From positions 1-14,066 of the forward strand of contig JBBRVU010000106.1 in NCBI GenBank assembly GCA_038246575.1: 14,066 bases of DNA, given 5' to 3'. The translations under genes were made by a program, and so were the position numbers. The DNA is from JACCUZ01 sp038246575 (lineage in GTDB: Bacteria > Actinomycetota > Actinomycetes > JACCUZ01). This document shows positions 6,072 to 12,565 of the stretch, piece by piece; the stretch's first letter is position 1; each line of letters starts with the position of its first letter. Below the pieces are notes generated by a model that was given only the letters and a program-made list of their open reading frames with translations, made no database searches and was not told the origin of the DNA.

Positions 6072-7613
6072 TCAGTGGTGCATGTGCATCGCGGCGTCTT
6101 CGGCTCGCACGGCCGGCATCCGCAGGTAGGCGAAAGCGGCCAGCGCGAGGGCTATGCCTGCCGCGGCCAGGAAACCGCGGGGGAAGCCGTCCACGACTCC
6201 GGTGGCGCTGGCCAGGCTCCCGGCGGTGCTGGCCACCGCCGAGATGATGGCGACGCCGAGGGCGGCGCCGACCTCGTGGCCGGTCATGAGGAACCCGGAG
6301 GCCATGCCGGCGTGCTGCGGGGGGATGCCGGCCAGGGCGGTCACGGAAACGGGGACGAAGACCATGCCGACGCCCAAGCCGATGATGAGCATTCCGGGCA
6401 GGACGTCGATGGCGAAGTCGGCTCCGGTGGACGCCTGGGCGAGTAGGACCGCTCCCCCAGCGACCAGGAGCAGCCCGATCGCGGCGAGTGCACGTGGCGT
6501 GGCGTGGGCCAGGGCGTGCTTGGCCAGCACCGTGCCGACGGTGATTGCGAGCGAGAACGGTACAAAGGCGACGCCGGCCCGGATGGCGGAGTAGCCCATG
6601 ACGGTCTGGACGAAGATGGAGGTGAGGAAAACGGTTCCGACCAGGATGCCGGTGATCCCGAGCATCACCGTCGTCCCGGCGACCAGGGACTTCACCTTCC
6701 AGGTGTGCGGCGGGACGAGCGGGCTGGAGGCGCGACGCTCCAGCGCGATGAAGGCGGCGGCCAGTAGCGCGGATCCGGTCAGAGAGAGCAGGACCCGTGC
6801 GGAGAGCCACCCGTGCTGCTCGGTGGCGCCCAGGGCGAAGATGAGCGCGGCGAGGCTTCCGATGAGGGTGGCTGCGCCGAGCAGGTCGAACTGGTTCAGC
6901 GAGACGCGCGGCGTCTTGACCTGGGGGACGACCTTGAGGCCGACGAGGAACGCGACGGCGCCGATGGGCGCGTTGATGAAGAAGATGGCCTGCCAGCCGG
7001 CCCAGGTGGTGAGGGCTCCGCCGAGCAGCACCCCGGCGGCCACGCCGAGCGACCCGACGGCGCCCCACAGAGCCAGGCCGGTGCGGCGCTGGGCGCCCGA
7101 GTACGTGGTCATGATGATGGACAGTGCGGCGGGAGTCATCAGGGCGGCGGCGAGCCCCTGGGCTGCGCGGGCGGTGACTAGCTCGGTGGCGTTGCCGGCG
7201 AAGCCGCTGACGACGGACGCGGCGGTGAACATGGCCAGCCCGCACAGGAAGACCCACGTGCGGGAGAGCAGGTCGGCGATGCGGCCGCCGAACAGCAGGC
7301 CGCCGCCGGACATCATCAGGTAGGCGGTGACGACCCAGGCCAGGTCGGACCCGTCCAGGCCCAGGTCACGCCCGATCGACGGCAGCGCGGTGTTGACCAC
7401 CGAGATGTCCAGCACGACCAGCACCTGCGCGGCGAGCGCGAGGGCCAACACGACCCAGGGCTTCCCCGGGCCGTCATCTGGGTCGACGCCGGCATGGTGG
7501 GCGGTGGCGGGCGCGCCCCCGTCGTGAGCGGTGCCGGTCGGGGCGTGCGACGTGTGGGCGGCAAGATGGGTCGGGTCGACCGCGAGCGGTTCGGCGGCGG
7601 GCTTGGCGTGCAT
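6072..7613 (-). CDS. DHA2-family (EmrB/QacA) MFS drug exporter, 14 membrane helices
   Basis: This 513-residue protein is a proton-driven multidrug-type exporter of the DHA2 group. Motif D1 is at about residues 68-80 (LDISVVNTALPSI, Asp69 in helix 1). The motif A region is GGRIADLLSR (109-118), and the antiporter motif C region is GAVGSLGVAAGVLLGG (184-199) in helix 5. Length and hydrophobicity fit 14 helices. The ATG at 7613 has a good ribosome-binding site (AAGGAG, 7 bases upstream on the minus strand). The first ~50 residues are a soluble leader with seven histidines, and the protein ends MHMHH, so both termini are His-rich; this is unusual and may bind metal. It lies downstream of, and on the same strand as, the LuxR-type regulator. 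A dyad at 7725-7740 in its promoter region is shared with the HD/hydrolase genes at 12.4 kb. The cargo is unknown. Confidence 0.93.
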   Translation of the reverse strand: MHAKPAAEPLAVDPTHLAAHTSHAPTGTAHDGGAPATAHHAGVDPDDGPGKPWVVLALALAAQVLVVLDISVVNTALPSIGRDLGLDGSDLAWVVTAYLMMSGGGLLFGGRIADLLSRTWVFLCGLAMFTAASVVSGFAGNATELVTARAAQGLAAALMTPAALSIIMTTYSGAQRRTGLALWGAVGSLGVAAGVLLGGALTTWAGWQAIFFINAPIGAVAFLVGLKVVPQVKTPRVSLNQFDLLGAATLIGSLAALIFALGATEQHGWLSARVLLSLTGSALLAAAFIALERRASSPLVPPHTWKVKSLVAGTTVMLGITGILVGTVFLTSIFVQTVMGYSAIRAGVAFVPFSLAITVGTVLAKHALAHATPRALAAIGLLLVAGGAVLLAQASTGADFAIDVLPGMLIIGLGVGMVFVPVSVTALAGIPPQHAGMASGFLMTGHEVGAALGVAIISAVASTAGSLASATGVVDGFPRGFLAAAGIALALAAFAYLRMPAVRAEDAAMHMHH

Positions 7614-7724
7614 GGCTACTCCTTGGCGGGATGCTGACGGATCGGTCTTCTGGAGGTGTGCACCGCACGGGGTGTGCCGGGCTGGTGCCGCCTCTTACCG
7701 TCGTCCGGATGCCGCACGCTCGCG

Positions 7725-7740
7725 CCGGTCATTTGGCCGG
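7725..7740 (-). promoter_or_regulatory. Shared dyad operator, copy 1 (exporter promoter)
   Basis: Read on the minus strand this is CCGGCCA-AA-TGACCGG, 16 bp with 6 of 7 arm positions matching. It is followed toward the exporter by CGCGAGCG. It ends 111 bases before the exporter start. The same dyad with the same GCGA extension occurs at 12444-12461 and 12479-12496. A possible but weak -10 (GGTAAG on the minus strand, 7694-7699) lies about 35 bases downstream of its centre. The bound protein is not known; the LuxR-type regulator encoded next door is a candidate. Confidence 0.6.
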
Positions 7741-7802
7741 GGTGTGGGCCGGCTGACATGCGGGGTAAGCGCCCGCCAGAGGCCAGCGATCCGGCCGAGT
7801 AC

Positions 7803-10541
7803 TCAGTCGAGGTCGAGCTGGGCGAGCTCGGTGCGTGAGCTGACGCCGACCTTGGTGAAGACGTTCCGCAGGTGGAAGGCCACCGTGCGGGGCGATACCC
7901 AGCACTGCGCGGCCACGTCCTTGTTCGACAGGCCGGTGCTTACCAGCTGGGCGATCTTGCGCTCCATGGGGGTGAGGTCGAGCAGCGTCGACGGGTCGCG
8001 TTTGCGGGCGGTCTCACCGGAGGCGCGCAGCTCCTGTGTCGCTCGGGCCACCAGGGGGAGTGCGCCCAGGTCGGTGAACGTCTCCAACGCCGACCGCAGG
8101 TGCCCGCGGGCGTCGACGCGGCGGTTGCCGCGGCGCAGGAACTCGCCGTAGGCGAGGCGGGCCCGCGCCAGGTCGTAGGGCCGCGAAGCCAGGGCGAAGT
8201 GCCGCACTGCCTCGTCGAACGACTCCGCGGCGGCCTCGGGATCCGTGGCCGTCAGGGCGTGCCCGAGGTGTATGTCGGCCACGGCCCACGAGCGGTTCGT
8301 CATGGTCGCGAACGGGGTCAGCTCGGCCACCCAGGCCAGGGCCTGGTCGCGGTCGCCGGCGCGCACGGCCGCTTCTACCCGGTCGACGGTTGCCATCCGC
8401 TGCAGGGCCGGTACGCGCATGGCGGCCACGTGGTGCAGGGCTGCCGCTGGGTCACCGGCGGCGGCGGCGCGGGTGCCCTTCGCCCAGCGGATCAGGTCGT
8501 GCACCGGGTCGGTGAGGATGCCGAGCGGGTGCTGGGCGGCGACCCGTTCGGCCTCGGCCAGGTGGTGGTCGAAGTTGTCGCTGCCGGTCAGTGCCGACAG
8601 CAGGGTGAGCCAAGCCAAGGGGGCGGCCGTGAGGGTGGGCTGCCCGATGCTGCCTGCGAGGGCCAGGGCCTCGTTCGCGGCGCTTCGCACCACGGTCCAG
8701 GCGGCGGGGAGCTGAGCGAAGGCGAGCCGTTCCAGACCGTAGATGACCACCATTCCGGCGCCGAGCTCGCGAGCCGCGGACACCATCGCGGAGTAGTAGA
8801 ACCGGGCGCCGTCGTCGTGACCCAGGTCGAGGGCCGTGTTGCCGAGGTTGCCCAGCACGTCCAGGTCCTCCACCTGGCGCCCCGCGACCAGGGCCCGGTC
8901 GAGGGTGGCCGTCGCGCGAGCCCAGTCCTGCTCCGCGGAGGAAGTGAGCGTGCCCAACAACAGGCGCAGGCAGGCGGTGCGGGCGGTGTCGGCATCGCTC
9001 GGTTCCAACATGTGCGCCAGGACATCGTTGGGGAGGCTGGCTCCGCTGTCGCCGCCGAAGGTACGGGTCAGCGCGGCGGCGGACGCCATCTCGAGGGCGC
9101 GGCCGTGGTCCGAGTATGCGACCGCACGCGCCCCCATGGTGAAGATGCGGTGCGCGTCGGCGGCGGAGCCGACATAGATCTCGATCCGGGCCCGGAGCCG
9201 ATCGATGTCCGCCCGAAGCAGCGGGTCGTCGGCGAGCTCACGCGCTGAGGCAGCCAGCGACCGGGCTCGGACAGCCTGTCCGGCGGCCCAAGCGGTGCGC
9301 GCGGCACCGAACAACCGGGCCGCGCGTGCCGCCTCGTCCACCGTCAGGGTCGCGGCGCGTTCGAAGGCGTCGGATGCGGCCACGTGACCGCCCCGCTGCT
9401 CGGCTCGGAGCGCGACCTGGTGCAGGGCGTCGGCGACGTCGGCGTCGGGGCCATCGGCCGCTGCGGCCCGGTGCCACGTCGCCCGGTCTGGCTCGTCCGG
9501 TCCGACGGCGTCCGCCAGCGCTCGGTGCACCTGTCGCCGCTCGAAGCTGGTGGCCGCCTGGTAAACCGACGAACGCACCAAGGGGTGCCGGACCGCGACG
9601 ATGTCACCGGTGACGGTGAGCAGCCCGGCGCGTTCTGCGTCCTCCCATGCAATGGCGTGGACGCCCAGGGCTTGAGCTGCATGGCGCACGACGTCGACGC
9701 GTCCGGTGGAGTCCGCGGCCGCGACCAGGAGCAACGTCTGCACCTCCATGCTGAGCCGGCGGCACCGGTCGAGGAAGGCGCGTTCCACGCCTGCCGTGAG
9801 GGTCAGCTGCCGTGGCATCGGTGCCGTCCCGTGCAGCTGGTCTGGAGTCAGCCCGGTGGGCAGCTCCAGCAGTGCGAGCGGGTTCCCGCCGGTCTCGGAG
9901 ACCAGGCGGTCGACCACGTCGCGGGCCAGCGCGGTGTCACTGAGCGAGTCCAGCAGCTGCCGAGCACTGTCCGCCGCCAGGCCCCCCACCCGCAGCACGG
10001 GAAGCCCCTCGGCCACGAACCCGGCCGTGCCGCCATCGTCGGCACGGGCCGCGAACACCATGGCGACCGGGTCGGCGGACAGCTGGCGGGCCGTGAAGAG
10101 CAACGCGTCCGCGGATGCGGAGTCCAGCCACTGCGCGTCGTCCACCACACAGAGCACTGGCGCGCCGTCGGCGCCCGCCTCGGTCAACGCCGACAAGGTG
10201 GCGACCCCGACCAGGAACGGCTCGACGGTGGGACCGTCCTCGAGACCGAAGGCAACGCGCAACGCCCGTGCCTGGGGAGGCGGCAGCAGGTCGAGTCCCG
10301 CGACCGGGCGGAGGAGCCGGTGCAGGGCTGCGAACGGCATCGGCGACTCGGACTGCACTCCGGCAGTGCGCAGCACGCGTGCGCCACCTGCGCCGTGTTG
10401 CGAGGCCACCAGGTCGAGCAACAGGGCGGTCTTGCCCACACCGGGCTCTCCCACCAGGACTAGGACGTCGGCGGTTGCGGCACGCGCGTGGTCGACCATG
10501 GCGGCAAGCAGCGCCCGTTCTACCTCGCGGCCGTGAAGCAC
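7803..10541 (-). CDS. LuxR-family regulator with N-terminal AAA/NTPase domain (LAL class)
   Basis: This 912-residue protein is a large ATP-binding LuxR-type (LAL) transcription activator. It opens with HGREVERALL, typical for the family. A Walker A motif follows, GEPGVGKT (residues 31-38), and a Walker B-like strand LCVVDDAQWLD (130-140). A long helical, TPR-like middle region occupies about residues 350-820. The C-terminal 57 residues are a GerE/LuxR helix-turn-helix (LTPMERKIAQLVSTGLSNKD, then SPRTVAFHLRNVFTKVGVSSRTEL). Such proteins hydrolyse ATP as a switch and activate transcription on binding an inducer to the middle region; the inducer is unknown. The start is GTG at 10541, placed directly before the family-typical N-terminus, with GGTGG a few bases upstream. 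It is divergent from the second flavoenzyme (start 10633) and 189 bases upstream of the exporter. It is the only complete regulator in the window, and so a candidate for the shared dyads. Confidence 0.94.
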   Translation of the reverse strand: MLHGREVERALLAAMVDHARAATADVLVLVGEPGVGKTALLLDLVASQHGAGGARVLRTAGVQSESPMPFAALHRLLRPVAGLDLLPPPQARALRVAFGLEDGPTVEPFLVGVATLSALTEAGADGAPVLCVVDDAQWLDSASADALLFTARQLSADPVAMVFAARADDGGTAGFVAEGLPVLRVGGLAADSARQLLDSLSDTALARDVVDRLVSETGGNPLALLELPTGLTPDQLHGTAPMPRQLTLTAGVERAFLDRCRRLSMEVQTLLLVAAADSTGRVDVVRHAAQALGVHAIAWEDAERAGLLTVTGDIVAVRHPLVRSSVYQAATSFERRQVHRALADAVGPDEPDRATWHRAAAADGPDADVADALHQVALRAEQRGGHVAASDAFERAATLTVDEAARAARLFGAARTAWAAGQAVRARSLAASARELADDPLLRADIDRLRARIEIYVGSAADAHRIFTMGARAVAYSDHGRALEMASAAALTRTFGGDSGASLPNDVLAHMLEPSDADTARTACLRLLLGTLTSSAEQDWARATATLDRALVAGRQVEDLDVLGNLGNTALDLGHDDGARFYYSAMVSAARELGAGMVVIYGLERLAFAQLPAAWTVVRSAANEALALAGSIGQPTLTAAPLAWLTLLSALTGSDNFDHHLAEAERVAAQHPLGILTDPVHDLIRWAKGTRAAAAGDPAAALHHVAAMRVPALQRMATVDRVEAAVRAGDRDQALAWVAELTPFATMTNRSWAVADIHLGHALTATDPEAAAESFDEAVRHFALASRPYDLARARLAYGEFLRRGNRRVDARGHLRSALETFTDLGALPLVARATQELRASGETARKRDPSTLLDLTPMERKIAQLVSTGLSNKDVAAQCWVSPRTVAFHLRNVFTKVGVSSRTELAQLDLD

Positions 10542-10632
10542 GAGCCACCGTACCGCTCCCGGCGAACGCGGTGCACTCTTCAGATCTCCCTGGGGCAGTG
10601 ACGTGGCGGGTCGCTAGGTGCATGCTGCGGAC
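10542..10632. promoter_or_regulatory. Divergent promoter region between LAL regulator and flavoenzyme 2
   Basis: Ninety-one bases separate the GTG of the regulator from the ATG of the flavoenzyme, so both promoters must lie here or overlap the coding starts. I see an imperfect dyad AGTGAC-N7-GTCGCT (5 of 6 arm matches, about 10597-10615). There is no copy of the CCGGTCA dyad found elsewhere in the window and no convincing -35/-10 pair. Confidence 0.4.
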
Positions 10633-11547
10633 ATGGGTGACTACGACGTGGTGGTGGTCGGCGGCAGCGCCGCCGGGCTGTCAGCCGCGCTGGTGCTCTC
10701 CAGGACTCGACGGAGGGTGCTCGTCGTGGACTCGGGTGTGCCGCGCAACGCTCCCGCCGCGCACATGCACGGCTTCCTGTCCCGCGACGGCATGTCGCCC
10801 GCAGACCTGCTGGCCGTCGGACGGCACGAGGTGCGGGGATACGGCGGCGAGGTCCGTGGGGTCTCCGTCACCCACGTGGTCGCGGACAGAACCACGACCT
10901 TCACGGTCTCGCTCTCGGACGGGACCCAGGTCTCGGCCCGCAGGTTGCTGGTGGCCACCGGTCTGCGCGACGAGCTTCCCGAGGTCTCCGGCCTGGCTGA
11001 GCGGTGGGGACGCGACGTGCTGCACTGCCCGTACTGCCACGGACACGAGGTGGCCGACCAGGCCCTGGCCGTCCTGGGCTCCGCCCCGGAGTCGGTGAGG
11101 TACGCGCAGATCGTCCGGCAGTGGTCCGGTGACGTCATCCTCGTCATGCCCATCGGTATCCTCACCGACTTGCAGCGAACCCAGCTGGAGTCCCGGGGCG
11201 TCGAGGTCGTCGAAGGCACCGTGCAGCAGATCCTCGTGGAGAAGGACCGGCTCAAAGGGCTGCAGATGGATGACGGTCGCGTGATGGCCCGGGATGCGGT
11301 CTTCGTGCCTCCGCGATTGGTGCCCAACAACGACCTCCTCATGCAGCTCGGCTGCGTCATGGATGACGTGGGCTGGGTCAGCGCGGGTCCGTCGGGCGCC
11401 ACCAGCGCGCCCGGCGTCTGGGTGGCGGGCAATGTCGTCAACCCGCGGGCCCAGGTCATCACCGCCGCTGGTGAGGGGTCCGCCGCAGCCATCGAGCTCA
11501 ACGCCGACCTGGTCGGCGAGGACGTGGCGAGGGCCACCCGCGGGTAG
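10633..11547 (+). CDS. Thioredoxin-reductase-like FAD-dependent (di)thiol oxidoreductase, CPYC type (copy 2)
   Basis: This 304-residue paralogue of the flavoenzyme at 314 is colinear over its whole length. It has FAD motif GGSAAG (10-15), PRNAPAAHMHGFLSRDG (38-53), redox motif CPYCHGHE with Cys132 and Cys135, and LVRQWSGDV-like IVRQWSGDVI in the middle domain. The C-terminal FAD segment is GVWVAGNVVNPRAQVITAAGEGSAAA. As in copy 1, Asn replaces the usual Asp after the AG of that segment, and the HRR-type NADPH phosphate clamp is not apparent. A small dithiol oxidase or NAD(P)H-dependent disulfide reductase are both possible. I chose ATG 10633 by alignment with copy 1; an in-frame GTG at 10618 would add five residues. 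It is divergent from the LAL regulator, which may control it, and converges with the HD gene. Confidence 0.9.
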   Translation: MGDYDVVVVGGSAAGLSAALVLSRTRRRVLVVDSGVPRNAPAAHMHGFLSRDGMSPADLLAVGRHEVRGYGGEVRGVSVTHVVADRTTTFTVSLSDGTQVSARRLLVATGLRDELPEVSGLAERWGRDVLHCPYCHGHEVADQALAVLGSAPESVRYAQIVRQWSGDVILVMPIGILTDLQRTQLESRGVEVVEGTVQQILVEKDRLKGLQMDDGRVMARDAVFVPPRLVPNNDLLMQLGCVMDDVGWVSAGPSGATSAPGVWVAGNVVNPRAQVITAAGEGSAAAIELNADLVGEDVARATRG

Positions 11548-11580
11548 CTCCGACCAGTCCGATCCACGGGCCCGAACAGA

Positions 11581-11594
11581 CAGGCCTGCGCCTG
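11581..11594. terminator. Short hairpin between converging genes, possible terminator
   Basis: CAGGC-CTGC-GCCTG forms a 5-base-pair stem with a 4-base loop. It lies in the 70-base space between the flavoenzyme stop (11547) and the HD gene stop (11618). There is no U-tract, so the call rests on position. Confidence 0.3.
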
Positions 11595-11617
11595 AAGGGT
11601 GATGGGGTCGCGCGCGC

Positions 11618-12382
11618 TCACTCGTCGAACGGGGCAAGGGCCACAGCGGCCGTGAACGCGCCGTAACGGCGCAGCAGCCTCGCGCGGCCCGCGGGGACCC
11701 GAGCCGCCTCGTCCGCCCAGGCGCGCCTGAAGTACTCCTTGAAGTCCTCGCGCGGGTGGGCCGCGACGGCAGCGACCAGGGTGGAACGGGGCAGGTCCCA
11801 GCAGCGCAGGCCGACGACGTCGACACCGGCCCCGGCCGCCAGCAGGTAGGCGACCGGCCCGGCCGCGAGGGTGACGCGCGGGCTGCAGTGCATGGTGATC
11901 GCCGTCTGCAGGGTCTCGGTCGCCGCGGTGGACAGCCCCACCTGTTCGGACAGGTCGCGGGCGACGCGAGCGGACGTCAGGGTGAAGTCCTCCCGGCCGC
12001 GGGCGAGAACCAGACCGGTGTCGTGCAGCAGCGCAGCGGCATACAGCAGCTCAGCGTCGACATCGACCTCTTCGAGCTCGCCCAGGGCCCTACCGAACAC
12101 GAAGGTGCGGTGACTGTGGTTCAGCAGGGTGGCAGGAAGGGTAGCCACGGCTGCTTGGTGCGCCGCGCGGGTCAACGGGGAGTCCGGTGGCACCAGCCGC
12201 TCGGGCGGTAGGTAGGCGTGCCGTCGCGGGTTCAGGCCGAGGAGGACGCTGAACCGGCCGACGGCGTTGCCGAGGTGCACGCGCGCCAGGTCGGCGACCA
12301 GGAGACGGCGTTCAGCGGGTTGGAGTCGCCCGCCGGTGCGGATCGTCCAGTCGATCGTTCCCACCGACGTTGCAGGTCTCAT
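11618..12382 (-). CDS. HD-domain metal-dependent hydrolase/hydratase, cyanamide-hydratase-like
   Basis: This 254-residue protein carries an HD metal-binding core. His89 lies in LLNHSHRTFVFG (86-97), followed by His120-Asp121 in LLYAAALLHDTGL. Candidate further ligands are His165 (ITMHCSP) and Asp188 (AGVDVVG). The NHSxRxFxFG segment followed by HD about 30 residues later resembles the cyanamide hydratase group (Ddi2/3 and fungal cyanamide hydratase) more than nucleotide-signalling HD enzymes. Whether it hydrates cyanamide or another nitrile-like substrate cannot be read. The ATG at 12382 was chosen because AAGGAG lies 6 bases upstream; in-frame GTG 12400 and ATG 12388 are alternatives, with the same AAGGAG too close to 12388. 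It is divergent from the membrane-bound hydrolase, and the two share a promoter region with two dyads. Confidence 0.85.
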   Translation of the reverse strand: MRPATSVGTIDWTIRTGGRLQPAERRLLVADLARVHLGNAVGRFSVLLGLNPRRHAYLPPERLVPPDSPLTRAAHQAAVATLPATLLNHSHRTFVFGRALGELEEVDVDAELLYAAALLHDTGLVLARGREDFTLTSARVARDLSEQVGLSTAATETLQTAITMHCSPRVTLAAGPVAYLLAAGAGVDVVGLRCWDLPRSTLVAAVAAHPREDFKEYFRRAWADEAARVPAGRARLLRRYGAFTAAVALAPFDE

Positions 12383-12443
12383 GTCCATCTCCTTGGTCAC
12401 GGTGCGGTCGTCTCAGACCTTGCCGCAACGGTGTCGGGCTCGC

Positions 12444-12461
12444 CCCGGTCATCTGACCGGG
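12444..12461 (-). promoter_or_regulatory. Shared dyad operator, copy 2 (facing the HD gene)
   Basis: CCCGGTCA-TC-TGACCGGG is a perfect inverted repeat with 8-base arms, the best of the three copies. Read on the minus strand it is followed by GCGAGCCC, matching the GCGAG extension of the exporter copy. It lies 61 bases upstream of the HD gene start. Its centre is 35 bases from that of copy 3. Confidence 0.68.
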
Positions 12462-12478
12462 ATCGCGGCGGAGGCAAT

Positions 12479-12496
12479 CCCGGTCATTCGACCGGG
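12479..12496 (+). promoter_or_regulatory. Shared dyad operator, copy 3 (facing the alpha/beta hydrolase gene)
   Basis: CCCGGTCA-TT-CGACCGGG is an inverted repeat with one mismatch in the 8-base arms. On the plus strand it is followed by GCGACGCA, repeating the GCGA extension, this time toward the hydrolase gene 69 bases away. Confidence 0.66.
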
Positions 12497-12565
12497 GCGA
12501 CGCAGCTGATCGCCGAGGAGCGTGGGTGCTCCACCCGCTCGTCGCCACCCCCACAGGAGCCCGCC

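Noticed and set aside
4924..7257. A 777-codon minus-strand open frame across the CPBP gene, the gap and the exporter
   Set aside because: It is antisense to the CPBP gene and a shifted-frame shadow of the exporter. Its product is Arg/Pro/His-rich without motifs, as expected from high-GC DNA.
9384..10463. A 359-codon plus-strand open frame inside the LAL regulator
   Set aside because: It lies antisense to a regulator with clear Walker motifs and helix-turn-helix; its product has biased composition and no recognisable domain.
12420..12428. TTGCCGCAA palindrome upstream of the HD gene as a copy of the XRE operator
   Set aside because: It is only 9 bp and differs in arm order and spacing from GGCAAC-AACG-GTTGCC.
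12218..12565. N-terminal extension of the membrane hydrolase by 116 codons
   Set aside because: It overlaps the HD gene antisense and the operator region, while ATG 12566 has a well-placed AGGAG.
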